From contig NZ_DRGY01000019.1 of NCBI RefSeq assembly GCF_011049865.1, forward strand, positions 1 to 44,307: a stretch of DNA of 44,307 nucleotides, in the 5' to 3' direction. How positions within the stretch are numbered: the stretch's first letter is position 1; each line of letters begins with the position of its first letter. The notes below the pieces were generated by a model, which ran no database searches, was not told where the DNA came from, and saw nothing but the letters and a program-made list of their open reading frames with translations. A program made the translations under genes and the position numbers. This document shows positions 8,437 through 16,836 of the stretch, piece by piece. This stretch comes from Marinobacter antarcticus (GTDB lineage Bacteria > Pseudomonadota > Gammaproteobacteria > Pseudomonadales > Oleiphilaceae).

Positions 8437-9579
8437 TCAGTGGTTCAGTATCAACGTTGGCGTTTTGGTTACGCCGTCCATTGTGCCGTTGTGCTCGCCG
8501 GTGGAGAGGTCAAAAATCTCCAGCCCGCCTTCAATGTTGGCACCAAGCAGAAGAGGCTTGTCATCTGAGGTGGCGTTCAGGCTCCAGATGAGGTTGGGCG
8601 ACTTCAGGGTTCCAAGCTTTTCACCGGTTTTCAGATCAAACTCCCAAACAGTCTGGCTTGGATCTTCCCAGTTGTAGGATTCGTGGTCCGGGTGCATCAG
8701 CACGTAAAGGCGATTCAGTCCCGGCGCTGCGGCCAGAAATTGCCAGCCACCTGGGGCCCAGCCTTCAGCGCGCTCTTCGTCAGTGACGAGGGACCAGCGG
8801 GGTAATACCTTGACTTCGTCTCCGGACAGGTCAACGGGCATAACTTCACCCAGTGTGGTAACAAAGTAGTAAGTCTCGTCAACGACCGTAGCTCTCTCGA
8901 CCAGCTTCACCTCGTTCGGATCGAAAAACGTGGTCTTGGTGCGATTGATCTCCTCGCCATCGTCATTCAACGTAATCATCTGAAGTGATCCATCGCCGCA
9001 AAGGGAGGCGAACCGTCGTTCACCAACCGGATAGTTCAGAATGCAGCCGTTGATCGCAATCTCGTTAACCATCTCTTGTTTGGTGGTGTCAATAATCGTT
9101 ACCGACGTTGAGGGCGTGAAATTGTATATGTAGACGAACTTGTCGTCGGCACTTGTTGCAAGCGAAAAGCGCTCCGTCAGCGTGAAGGCCCGCTCGCTTG
9201 TGAGCTCGAGCTCCCACTTTGGCGAGAGGGTCTGGCTATCCCAAGCGGTTAAAACATCCGTGCGCTCCCCGCGTACATAGCGAGTGAAGAAGAAGTCAGC
9301 GGTAAAAATGGTCTTCCTATCCTTAGAAAGCACTGCAGGAGCGGCGTGGCCCGTCGGTATCATCCCAAGGTATTTCTGTTTGTCGGGGTCAATCACAACA
9401 ACCCGAGTAGAAACCATGTTGTTGAACTCAAAGTCCACCATATAGCTTCGGTGATCGTCAGGCAGCGACAGAGTAGTGCTGCCAACGGTTTCATTCGGTA
9501 GCCGCGCATTTGCACTTGCAGCAATAAGGCTGGACGCTACCACAAGGCAGCACACCATTTTTTTGGGTAGATGCATCAT
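8437..9579 (-). CDS. aauB: Amine dehydrogenase large (alpha) subunit, beta-propeller
   Basis: A 380-residue secreted protein of the amine dehydrogenase heavy chain family. A signal peptide covers about residues 1-25 (hydrophobic CCLVVASSLIAASANA). The rest is made of repeated beta-propeller strands such as TDVLTAWDSQTL, VTIIDTTKQ and WEFDLKTGEKLGTL. The large subunit forms the seven-bladed scaffold that holds the TTQ subunit and helps shape the substrate channel in the periplasm. Tandem ATG codons at 9579 and 9576 follow GAGGA. The gene is 28 bp downstream of the aldehyde dehydrogenase gene. Whether the enzyme prefers aromatic or aliphatic amines is open; the aau name rests mainly on the small subunit. 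Confidence 0.88.
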   Translation of the reverse strand: MMHLPKKMVCCLVVASSLIAASANARLPNETVGSTTLSLPDDHRSYMVDFEFNNMVSTRVVVIDPDKQKYLGMIPTGHAAPAVLSKDRKTIFTADFFFTRYVRGERTDVLTAWDSQTLSPKWELELTSERAFTLTERFSLATSADDKFVYIYNFTPSTSVTIIDTTKQEMVNEIAINGCILNYPVGERRFASLCGDGSLQMITLNDDGEEINRTKTTFFDPNEVKLVERATVVDETYYFVTTLGEVMPVDLSGDEVKVLPRWSLVTDEERAEGWAPGGWQFLAAAPGLNRLYVLMHPDHESYNWEDPSQTVWEFDLKTGEKLGTLKSPNLIWSLNATSDDKPLLLGANIEGGLEIFDLSTGEHNGTMDGVTKTPTLILNH

Positions 9580-9607
9580 CAGAGTCCTCGATGTTTGTTT
9601 TTCTGAG

Positions 9608-11020
9608 TTATTTTTTCTTTATGCTGATCACTCGACTTTGAGTAACCGCCTTTAGTCCTTCAATGCCAAACTCGACGCCGTAGCCGGACGCTTTATTGCC
9701 TCCGAAGGGCACCATGGGGTGAATCGCACCGTGTTGGTTGACCCACACCGTCCCGGCTTCCAGCCGAGTTGCAAGTTCGCTCGCCTCCTCAGGCTTGTCG
9801 GTCCACACAGAGGCGCCAAGCCCAGCCTCAAGTCTGTTCGCAGACTCGAGGGCATCCTCCAGTTCGCGATAACGTATAATCGGAAGCGCAGGGCCAAACT
9901 GCTCCTCATCGACCAGCCTTTGACCGTCCTCAATATTGCCAACCAGAGTAATGGGCAAAAAATAGCCCTTGCCCGGTACCTCACCAAACTCCTGAATATC
10001 GCAGCCGTTGGCTTGGGCGTCGGATATGAGTTCCCTTACTTTTTCAAACTGCATTTTATTCTGCAGAGGGCCAATCAGCACCGACTCATCCATGCCGTCA
10101 CCCATTTTCGTCTGGCTGGCGATTAAGCTGAGTTCTGACATGACGGCTTCATAATCGTCTTCATGGACATAGAGGCGTTTAATGCAGGCACAGGTCTGGC
10201 CCATGTTCAGGAATGCTCCCCAGAACAAATCGGTGGCAATGTCTTTAATGTTCGTTCCGGGCAAAACGATGGCTGCGTCGTTCCCGCCTAGCTCCAGGGT
10301 GATAGGTGACAGGCTTTTCGCGGAGGCTTCTATAATACGGCGCCCGGTAGTTTCGCTGCCGGTGAACATGATTTTGTTGATATCAGGGTGATGGGTCAGT
10401 TTACTGCCAATGGTTCCGTCTCCGGTTACGGTGTTTAGCACGCCAGCCGGAAGAACCTGGTTAATCAGTCTCACCATCTCCAGTGTTGCAATAGGTGTGT
10501 ATTCAGAAGGCTTCAGAACCACTGCGTTTCCCATTCGTATGGCCGGAATGATCTGCCATATCGCAATCATCAACGGCCAGTTCCACGGAGCGATTGCGGC
10601 TACAACACCCAGCGGAACGCGATGCAAGGTGTCTCTACGCTCGTCATCTTCGTACACAACCTCGGGCGGCAGTTCCAGGCTGGCTGGGACCTGAGTCCAT
10701 CCGACACAGGCCTGCAGTTCAAACCTTGAACCGGGGCCAGACAACGGTTTTCCCTGTTCCCGTGTAACCAGTTCAGCCAGATACTCGGAATTTTCCTCAA
10801 GAATCTGAGCGACCTTATGAACGATGTCGCGGCGCTCTTGATCACCGTGTTTTGCCCAGCTTTTTTGCGCGAGCGTCGCCGATTGCACAGCGCGGTCTAC
10901 CTCCAGTTCATCGCTCTTTGGTGCCATTCCCAGGGATTGCCCGTTAGCAGGATTGAAGATTTCATAGCTGCTGGCGGGTTCTGCAAGCGTTCCGTTTACG
11001 GTATTCCGGTAAGTCTGCAT
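9608..11020 (-). CDS. NAD(P)-dependent aldehyde dehydrogenase, probably for amine-derived aldehydes
   Basis: A 470-residue ALDH superfamily enzyme of usual length with no signal peptide, so cytoplasmic. The cofactor region has APWNWPL (144-150) and FTGSETTGRR (219-228). The general base is E243 in LELGGND and the nucleophile is C277 in NMGQTCACIKR. Start ATG at 11020 follows GGAG at nine bases. Its place directly upstream of the amine dehydrogenase large subunit suggests it oxidises the aldehyde made by that enzyme to a carboxylic acid, for example phenylacetaldehyde to phenylacetate. This substrate assignment is inference from context; the family assignment is firm. Confidence 0.9.
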   Translation of the reverse strand: MQTYRNTVNGTLAEPASSYEIFNPANGQSLGMAPKSDELEVDRAVQSATLAQKSWAKHGDQERRDIVHKVAQILEENSEYLAELVTREQGKPLSGPGSRFELQACVGWTQVPASLELPPEVVYEDDERRDTLHRVPLGVVAAIAPWNWPLMIAIWQIIPAIRMGNAVVLKPSEYTPIATLEMVRLINQVLPAGVLNTVTGDGTIGSKLTHHPDINKIMFTGSETTGRRIIEASAKSLSPITLELGGNDAAIVLPGTNIKDIATDLFWGAFLNMGQTCACIKRLYVHEDDYEAVMSELSLIASQTKMGDGMDESVLIGPLQNKMQFEKVRELISDAQANGCDIQEFGEVPGKGYFLPITLVGNIEDGQRLVDEEQFGPALPIIRYRELEDALESANRLEAGLGASVWTDKPEEASELATRLEAGTVWVNQHGAIHPMVPFGGNKASGYGVEFGIEGLKAVTQSRVISIKKK

Positions 11021-11088
11021 TTCTCTGATCTCCGATTATTGGTAGGCCACATCTCTGCGGGGGCTGGGTGACTGGCTCGTCCCGGCTA

Positions 11089-12429
11089 TCAAAAGGAAAT
11101 AACCGCCATTATTTGAGCGTAGGTGTTCAGGTCGTTGTCCTGGAACTGACTGCCGCCGTCAGCTGCGCGCTTGTCCGGCTTGAAGAAACCAATAAGGGGA
11201 CTCAGGAACAGGTGGTCGTTAACAGCCCACTCAGCGTAAAGGTCGAGCTCTTGGCTATCCAAAGAGCCGCTTCCCCGGGCTGTGTCACTGAAGTCAAAGA
11301 ATAAAGCGCCGACTGTGACAGTGGGAGCGGGATAGGCTTTTACGCCAACGTGGAGAACATCTGTGTTGCTATTAAAGGGACCGGCATAGTTGGCGGCGAC
11401 TTCACCTTGAAACCAGGTGCCGTAACCGCGATTAAAGCCGAAAAACAGGGGGTCGAAATCTTCGTCAAATGTTGAGTATCGGATATTGACGCTTGGAGAC
11501 CATACTTGTTGTTCAAAGCTCCACCCGGCTTCCATATACCAGGCGTCGGCGTCCTTTCTGCTAGCGTCACCTTGGTCCTGAGTGACAAATTCTGCCGAAA
11601 GGAAAAGCGGGTCTACACCGGCGTTACCCTGATACCGAAGGCTGGTGGTGTTTTGTCCGTCTCTGGCTGTCAGGCCAAGCGCCTGCGCGTAAGGCTCGTT
11701 AACGCCCAGACCTTTCAGGTGCATTAAGCCGAAGGTTCCATGAGGGGATACATATTCAAGGTTGATGCCAGTTAGCTCGGTATCGGCCTGGACTTTATTG
11801 TCTGATTCAATCCAGAACAGGTCCGAGCGCACTCCTTCGTCACCGCCAATCTGCACCAGCGCCGTTTTGTCGAAGGCTTTTCTTGCCGCCAGCCAGTAGG
11901 CGCCACCGCGATCAAAATCGAAACCGCCGCCATTCAGGCCTTCGCCCAGGTTCAAGGCGTCTCCGTTTATCAGAAAACCATTGCCCATCGCGAAGTTCTG
12001 GCGGCCAATGGAAATATCCAAACCATCCTGACCAAGAAACGGCAGCAGGTTGCCGGATTTAAAACCAATATAGGCATCTTCGAGATCGGTATTGCTTTCG
12101 TCACCCGTGGTGAAGCCGCCGGCATCGCCATCACCCCATGTGCCTGACGAGAGTGCATTGACGCTTCCATAAACCGCGGTGCTGTTGCCCGTTGAGTAGC
12201 TGCCCGACAGCCCATACTTTATGTAGCCTTCCTGCCATTGAGCTCCGTCTTGATCGGTATCGTAGCGGTAGCTCTTGTCGCTTGTGAAAATGCCGGCGGC
12301 CAGTTCAAAATCCGCATTCAATTGGTAATCTTGGTTGCTCGAAACTTCAACGGCAGAAACTGTAGGAATCGCGATAAAGGTCGCGAAAACACATAAAGTT
12401 GCTCGTCGTAATTGCTTGCTCTGGTGCAT
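11089..12429 (-). CDS. Outer-membrane porin (alginate-export/OprD-like barrel) of the amine island
   Basis: A 446-residue exported protein. The signal peptide is about residues 1-26 (RRATLCVFATFIAIPTVSA). The mature part is made of alternating strands and short polar turns and ends in a terminal phenylalanine (AQIMAVISF), the signature of beta-barrel insertion. Length and segments such as ISIGRQNF and GFKSG resemble alginate-export-type porins. It is 68 bp upstream of the aldehyde dehydrogenase gene on the same strand and divergent from the AraC regulator, so it is likely the first gene of the amine operon and an uptake channel for the substrate or related compounds. The exact solute is not visible. 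Confidence 0.8.
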   Translation of the reverse strand: MHQSKQLRRATLCVFATFIAIPTVSAVEVSSNQDYQLNADFELAAGIFTSDKSYRYDTDQDGAQWQEGYIKYGLSGSYSTGNSTAVYGSVNALSSGTWGDGDAGGFTTGDESNTDLEDAYIGFKSGNLLPFLGQDGLDISIGRQNFAMGNGFLINGDALNLGEGLNGGGFDFDRGGAYWLAARKAFDKTALVQIGGDEGVRSDLFWIESDNKVQADTELTGINLEYVSPHGTFGLMHLKGLGVNEPYAQALGLTARDGQNTTSLRYQGNAGVDPLFLSAEFVTQDQGDASRKDADAWYMEAGWSFEQQVWSPSVNIRYSTFDEDFDPLFFGFNRGYGTWFQGEVAANYAGPFNSNTDVLHVGVKAYPAPTVTVGALFFDFSDTARGSGSLDSQELDLYAEWAVNDHLFLSPLIGFFKPDKRAADGGSQFQDNDLNTYAQIMAVISF

Positions 12430-12753
12430 TATTTAGCCTTTGTTGTTGTATGTTTGGAATGGCTTCAGGAGTAACTTTGAGCTACCGCTCACCTTTGTGA
12501 TATCAAGAGCCACCATAACTTCTACTTTTATCAACTAATTCTGCCCCGTGCTTCCTCATTGGTGCCAGAAGGTTTCGTTCCTGCGCCAGTGAGTTGAAAT
12601 GTAATGCCGACACGACACATTTTTTTCCGTACGAAGTGGGAAGTTGTATCGATATGAGAGGGTGGGGTTTCCAGAGGGATTCCTTGACTTTTGATTGTTT
12701 TTTGGTCATTTTCGGTTGATGTTGATCACAACTAAGAGTGAGAGGTCATACAC
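12430..12753. promoter_or_regulatory. Divergent control region between porin operon and AraC regulator
   Basis: This 324-bp stretch has no credible gene and is AT-richer than its flanks. On the plus strand TTGACT at 12684-12689, 17 bp before CATTTT at 12707, could be a weak promoter for the regulator. AGAGGT at seven bases from the GTG at 12754 is its ribosome site. I found no convincing sigma-70 or sigma-54 promoter towards the porin. A regulator of the FeaR type would be expected to bind here. Confidence 0.5.
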
Positions 12754-13668
12754 GTGTCGTCATGTGCCCGCCAGACTAGTGATTTCGACAAATGGATCAG
12801 TAATATCAATGATATATGCGGACCTTTTTTGGCGAACACAGTGGGTAGTGATTTTTCAGGATCGGTTGAAAAAGTAGGCGGTTGGCTTGATATGTCCAGG
12901 GTTAATATCCAGGGGGCAGATCTCTACCGCACGTCAAAAGAGATACACAAAAGTGGGATTCCTGACTTTTTTTGTGTTTTTCAGATCCTGGGCCACTCGT
13001 TGGTTGAGCAGGTCGGGAACCGCTCGTCTTTGACTTCAGGAGACGTGGTTCTTGTAGATTCAGCATTACCTTTCCGGTTCTCATATCAGGAGCCGTCGCA
13101 ACAGATATCACTCATATTGCCGCGCCAGATTATTGAGCGGATATTGAACCTTAGTAAGGTTGAGCTTGGTGTCAAAATCCCTTCGAATTCTCACATTGCC
13201 CGCTTTGCCAGCAAGCTGGTGATCGAGGCGTCACTGCATGAAAACCTTGACCAGGAAGAAGGGGCAGCGATTCTCGATTCGTTGGCCACACTGATAAAGC
13301 CATCGGTATTGAAGAGTGTTCGCACTAGTGACCCCCACGATAAGATGTTCAGGGCCGCGTCTGAGTTTGTGAAAGCAAATATCGGCGAGCCAGGCCTGAA
13401 TGCATACATGGTTGCCAACTCAGTCGGGACTTCGGTGCGGAGCCTGCATCGAGCATTTTCTGGTCACTCGATCACGCTGTCAGAGTATGTGAAAGTTCAG
13501 AGGTTGGAGATGTGCGCCAATTATATAAAGGCGCATAACGGGAGATTAAACTTAACCGAAGTTGTGTATAAATATGGCTTTGGTAGTTCTAGCTATTTTT
13601 CAACTGCGTTTAAAGGTCATTTTGGAATGACTCCGTCTGATTTCAAAAAATACTGCTCATTAGGCTAG
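12754..13668 (+). CDS. AraC-family transcription regulator, FeaR-like
   Basis: A 304-residue regulator starting with GTG. The N-terminal 180 residues resemble the AraC_binding_2 domain of FeaR-type proteins (for example SGDVVLVDSALPFRF). The C-terminal 100 residues hold two helix-turn-helix units: VANSVGTSVRSLHRAF and the second ending YGFGSSSYFSTAFKGHFGMTPSDFKKY, the classic AraC signature. In Escherichia coli FeaR activates the tynA and feaB genes for phenylethylamine oxidation. Here the gene is divergent from the porin/ALDH/amine dehydrogenase genes, so a role as their activator in response to an aromatic amine or aldehyde is likely but unproven. Confidence 0.85.
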   Translation: MSSCARQTSDFDKWISNINDICGPFLANTVGSDFSGSVEKVGGWLDMSRVNIQGADLYRTSKEIHKSGIPDFFCVFQILGHSLVEQVGNRSSLTSGDVVLVDSALPFRFSYQEPSQQISLILPRQIIERILNLSKVELGVKIPSNSHIARFASKLVIEASLHENLDQEEGAAILDSLATLIKPSVLKSVRTSDPHDKMFRAASEFVKANIGEPGLNAYMVANSVGTSVRSLHRAFSGHSITLSEYVKVQRLEMCANYIKAHNGRLNLTEVVYKYGFGSSSYFSTAFKGHFGMTPSDFKKYCSLG

Positions 13669-13709
13669 TGACTGTCTCATCTCAGCCCCGACAATAATGC
13701 CATTTCCTT

Positions 13710-14310
13710 TTGTCACATATAGACTGTTCGTCACTCCGGCGGTTGATGCTGCATCTGATGGGATTCTTGAAAAGGGAAAAGGGAAAAGGGAAAAGGGATT
13801 TGGAAACAATACTCATTCTTTTTGGGGTAGGTCTCGCCCTGTTTATGCCCGTAGGCTCAGATCTTGGCTTTCTGGGATACCGGAAACGTAATGAGCAAGG
13901 CGCTCGTATTGAGGCGCTTAATCTTGAGGTTGCATCGCTTAGCCTGGAGATTATGGAATTACGCTTGCACGTTAAACACACCCAATCACCCGGCGCTCTG
14001 CAATAACGAGCGCAGGCCGACCCGGAGTCAGAGCTCCAGCCAACGCCACAACGGCAATGGGAAGCAAATGACTGGGCTGAGCACCGTGAGCCGTGCCACA
14101 TTATGGCCGCACTGAAAGAGAACTGGGTGGTCTGGCTTGGCGGCGCTGTTTGTGGCGTTTGCCTTCTTGCCCTGGGGCGCGGTATACGGCGCACTCGCAT
14201 GGCGAATGGAAGGGCGCTTGCGCTATGGTATTGGCCTGGATATATCGAAAAGCCCAGCGCGCCAGCGTTCAGGCTTCGTGAGTCGAATTCATTAAACAGA
14301 GATTCAGATT
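13710..14310 (+). pseudogene. Decayed membrane protein gene, DUF2339-like N-terminal region
   Basis: No single intact frame spans this stretch. One frame gives a hydrophobic segment (about 13800-13880), then a heptad-like helix (IEALNLEVASLSLEIMELRL) and a stop at 14004-14006. The same frame continues after the stop with a polar Pro/Gln/Glu linker and then NWVVWLGGAVCGVCLLALG. A neighbouring frame from about 14116 reads a second hydrophobic stretch (LAALFVAFAFLPWGAVYG) ending at 14306. The order membrane helix, coiled coil, linker and NWVVWLGG resembles the start of DUF2339 membrane proteins. A stop codon plus a frameshift would explain it. Alternatively, the first part (TTG at 13710 or 13800 to 14006) is a small functional protein. 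A 7-bp repeat sits near its start. Confidence 0.4.
13770..13797. repeat. Tandem repeat, four copies of AAAAGGG
   Basis: Four perfect head-to-tail copies of the 7-mer AAAAGGG lie in the first codons of the decayed frame at 13710-14006. Because 7 is not a multiple of 3, a gain or loss of one copy would shift the reading frame. The units also look like Shine-Dalgarno sequences, and a TTG codon follows at 13800. Confidence 0.9.
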
Positions 14311-14694
14311 ATGAGTGATGAGCAGTTAACGAGCGTGCTCGAAATGAGCGGCGAAGAGCGATACGACTATTTTCTGAGCGCGGTCATAGAAGAGCGTGAG
14401 ATCTGGATACTGATCAATGCCGAGAACCGCTTTCTGACCATCGTATCGGAGGATGATGGCGTCGCTCACTTGCCGGTTTGGCCAAGTTCGGAGTTTGCCG
14501 TTGCCTACGCCAAGGGGTCGGACGACTTGACCCCAAAAAGCGTTTCGCTGCCGGATTTTTTCAAGAAGTGGGTGTCGGGCCTCTCGAAAGACGGGCTGCA
14601 GATTGGTGTGTTTCCGGGCCTTGATAAGACGGTGTGGGTAACCGAGCCAGACGAGCTGAAGAAAGACTTGCAGGATGAGCTATCAAATTTCTAG
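14311..14694 (+). CDS. DUF2750 family protein
   Basis: A 127-residue acidic cytoplasmic protein without signal peptide or membrane segment. It matches my memory of DUF2750: an N-terminal SGEERYDYFLSAVIEEREIWIL segment, a central LPVWPSSEFA motif, and a C-terminal VFPGLDKTVWVTEPDELKKDL. The function of this family is unknown. The start is ATG at 14311 with a modest AGAG upstream. It follows the decayed locus directly and is followed by a 217-bp gap before a small membrane protein gene. No operon partner is clear. Confidence 0.75.
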   Translation: MSDEQLTSVLEMSGEERYDYFLSAVIEEREIWILINAENRFLTIVSEDDGVAHLPVWPSSEFAVAYAKGSDDLTPKSVSLPDFFKKWVSGLSKDGLQIGVFPGLDKTVWVTEPDELKKDLQDELSNF

Positions 14695-14911
14695 AACTTC
14701 GTGGTTTTCGGTTGGTCAGTAAGTAGTCTGGTTAGTAATTGCTCTGGTCAGTTAACGGTCATGTTGGTTGGGCGCCCGTTGTCACTGGCCTGAGCTTGCT
14801 TGTCCCGTGCCTTTTCACAACGTTATCCACAGATCCTAGGGATAAGTCACACGCAGCAAATTCATGCTTATGCCGGGCACGCACCAGAGCCGGCGTTGAA
14901 GAGGTTTCGCA

Positions 14912-15091
14912 ATGGGAACACTGCTGATTATTCTCGCGATTCTATTTTTGGCGCTGATTGTGATTCTGCCGCTGGTTGAGAAATACGCACCGAAAGGTGA
15001 GGTGCGCAACTTCGGTAATCTCACACGATTTATTTTTCCACTGATGGCCTTGTTGATTGTGGTGCAAATGGTTCGGTATTACTTTTTCTGA
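14912..15091 (+). CDS. Small two-helix membrane protein (59 residues)
   Basis: The frame encodes MGTLLIILAILFLALIVILP, a short polar loop (EKYAPKGEVRNFGN), and a second hydrophobic helix (FIFPLMALLIVVQM) ending in RYYFF. GAAGAGG lies seven bases before the ATG, a good ribosome site. The high hydrophobicity, clean ribosome site and stop, and place between two genes in the same direction make it a likely real gene. I do not recognise a family. It lies 150 bp upstream of the large hydrolase gene and may share its transcript. Confidence 0.65.
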   Translation: MGTLLIILAILFLALIVILPLVEKYAPKGEVRNFGNLTRFIFPLMALLIVVQMVRYYFF

Positions 15092-15241
15092 CCGGCGTTC
15101 GCTCGTCAGTCTTCTTTACACATTTTTCCAGGCAGCTCGGACGGGCACCGCGCAAGTGCTGGCCTTTTCGCCATAAAGAACCTTCCGGAACGAATATCGC
15201 ATGCGTGCAGGGCAGGATCAGCCTGAAAGGATGCACGTAAT

Positions 15242-16729
15242 ATGAGCCAGTTCCATCCCATCGTGTACGTACGTGGCTACGCCATGACTGCCAGTGAAAT
15301 TGCCGACACCGTATCCATGCCGTATATGGGCTTTAACCTGGGCGCGACAAAGGTGCGTCAATCCTGGGATGGGACAGTGTACAAGCAGATTTTCGAATCA
15401 CCGATGCTGCGCTTGATGAAGGATTACGGGTATACCGATGCTTTTTCGGACGGTGCCGAGATTGATCGGGACATCACGGTCAAAACCGTCGTTATTTACC
15501 GCTACTACGACCAGGCCGACCGGGACTTTGGCGAAGGCAAGCCGCTTTCCATTCCCGCGGCGGCTCTGCAACTGAAAGATTTGATTCTCAATATCCGGCA
15601 ACACCTGTGCGGTGATAACGCGACACTCCTCGAGGAGTTCCGGGTGCATCTTGTAGCCCATTCCATGGGCGGCCTCGTGTGCCGATGCCTGCTGCAGAAT
15701 GACGGAATCAGTACCCCACTGATGCGCAAAATGGTGGATAAGGTGTTTACCTATGCCACGCCGCACAACGGCATAGAAATGGCTGGGATTAACGTGCCTG
15801 CCTTTCTGGGGCTCTGGGATATCAACAACTTTAATCGCGAAACCATGGCGGGCTTTTTAGGGCTTAAGGGAAGTCCGCAAAGAGTGGATTCGCTGGATGG
15901 CAAGTTTGATCCGGATCGGTTTTTCTGCCTCGTAGGGACCGATCAGCAGGACTACGGTGCCGCCAAGGGAGTATCGAAGTGGCTTGCAGGCAAGATGAGT
16001 GACGGCCTGGTTGCTATCGAAAATGCCACTGTCCAAGGCGCGCCCAGAGCCTTTGTGTATCGCAGCCACAGCGGTCCCTATGGCATTGTGAATTCTGAAG
16101 ACGGCTACCAGAACATGGTGCGGTTTCTGTTTGGTGACGTGAGGGTGGACGGTGTGATGGATGTTGAATTTCTGCCACTGCCCCCCTCCGTGGAGAAAGC
16201 GAAGCAGGAGAACCGTCGGGTTCGCGCGTCGTATTATTTTGAAGCGACGGTATCGCCCCGGGGAGCGCGCAGCTTTCGGTTGACGGAACGGCGCAAGGAA
16301 ACCTTCAGTGCGGTGCTGCGCAAGTTTGACGAAATGATGAAGCCGGGGCAGACCGGGTTGGATTCCGCTCGCTCTCCGGTGTTGTTCTCCACGTTTCTGG
16401 ACAGCTCAAAAATTACGGTTGAGCGCGGACGAACCCTGGTGATGACCGTTGAGCTTGCGGTCTCTGCGACGGATTACTACGTAGACGGTGCGCTGTGGAC
16501 GGAGAACAGAGTAGAGGGCGAGTACCTTTATCGGGACACACTCACCTTGAAAATGACCCCGGTGGGAGACGGCTGGAACCTGCGCTATGTCACCACTGAC
16601 GAACAGTGGAGCGAACGCGGTGGCAGCAAAGCTGAGGCGGATGTTGACGGCGACAGCTATCTGATACCGCTGGCCTCGAAGAAAGGTTTCCGCGCCAATC
16701 TACGGATGACGCTTAAGCGTCGCATCTGA
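15242..16729 (+). CDS. Alpha/beta hydrolase (lipase/PGAP1-like) with extra C-terminal domain
   Basis: A 495-residue protein without a clear signal peptide. The N-terminal half is an alpha/beta hydrolase: an early PIVYVRGY strand, the nucleophile elbow VAHSMGG with S141, and YATPHNG shortly after, as in PGAP1/LipA-like lipases. A histidine in YRSHSGPYGIVNSEDGY near residue 276 could be the catalytic base. The C-terminal part (about 320-495) is strand-rich and matches no domain I know. The start follows AAAGGA about ten bases upstream. Substrate is unknown; an ester, lipid or acylated polymer is possible. Confidence 0.75.
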   Translation: MSQFHPIVYVRGYAMTASEIADTVSMPYMGFNLGATKVRQSWDGTVYKQIFESPMLRLMKDYGYTDAFSDGAEIDRDITVKTVVIYRYYDQADRDFGEGKPLSIPAAALQLKDLILNIRQHLCGDNATLLEEFRVHLVAHSMGGLVCRCLLQNDGISTPLMRKMVDKVFTYATPHNGIEMAGINVPAFLGLWDINNFNRETMAGFLGLKGSPQRVDSLDGKFDPDRFFCLVGTDQQDYGAAKGVSKWLAGKMSDGLVAIENATVQGAPRAFVYRSHSGPYGIVNSEDGYQNMVRFLFGDVRVDGVMDVEFLPLPPSVEKAKQENRRVRASYYFEATVSPRGARSFRLTERRKETFSAVLRKFDEMMKPGQTGLDSARSPVLFSTFLDSSKITVERGRTLVMTVELAVSATDYYVDGALWTENRVEGEYLYRDTLTLKMTPVGDGWNLRYVTTDEQWSERGGSKAEADVDGDSYLIPLASKKGFRANLRMTLKRRI

Positions 16730-16836
16730 TTTTCCTTGAGTGAGACCTGCGCCCTGTAAAGAATGATTTGTGGCCGCCTGCATAAGCTGGCAAAGTTCTG
16801 CGGATTGAGACACAACTCCACCAAGAGGATGCGCCG

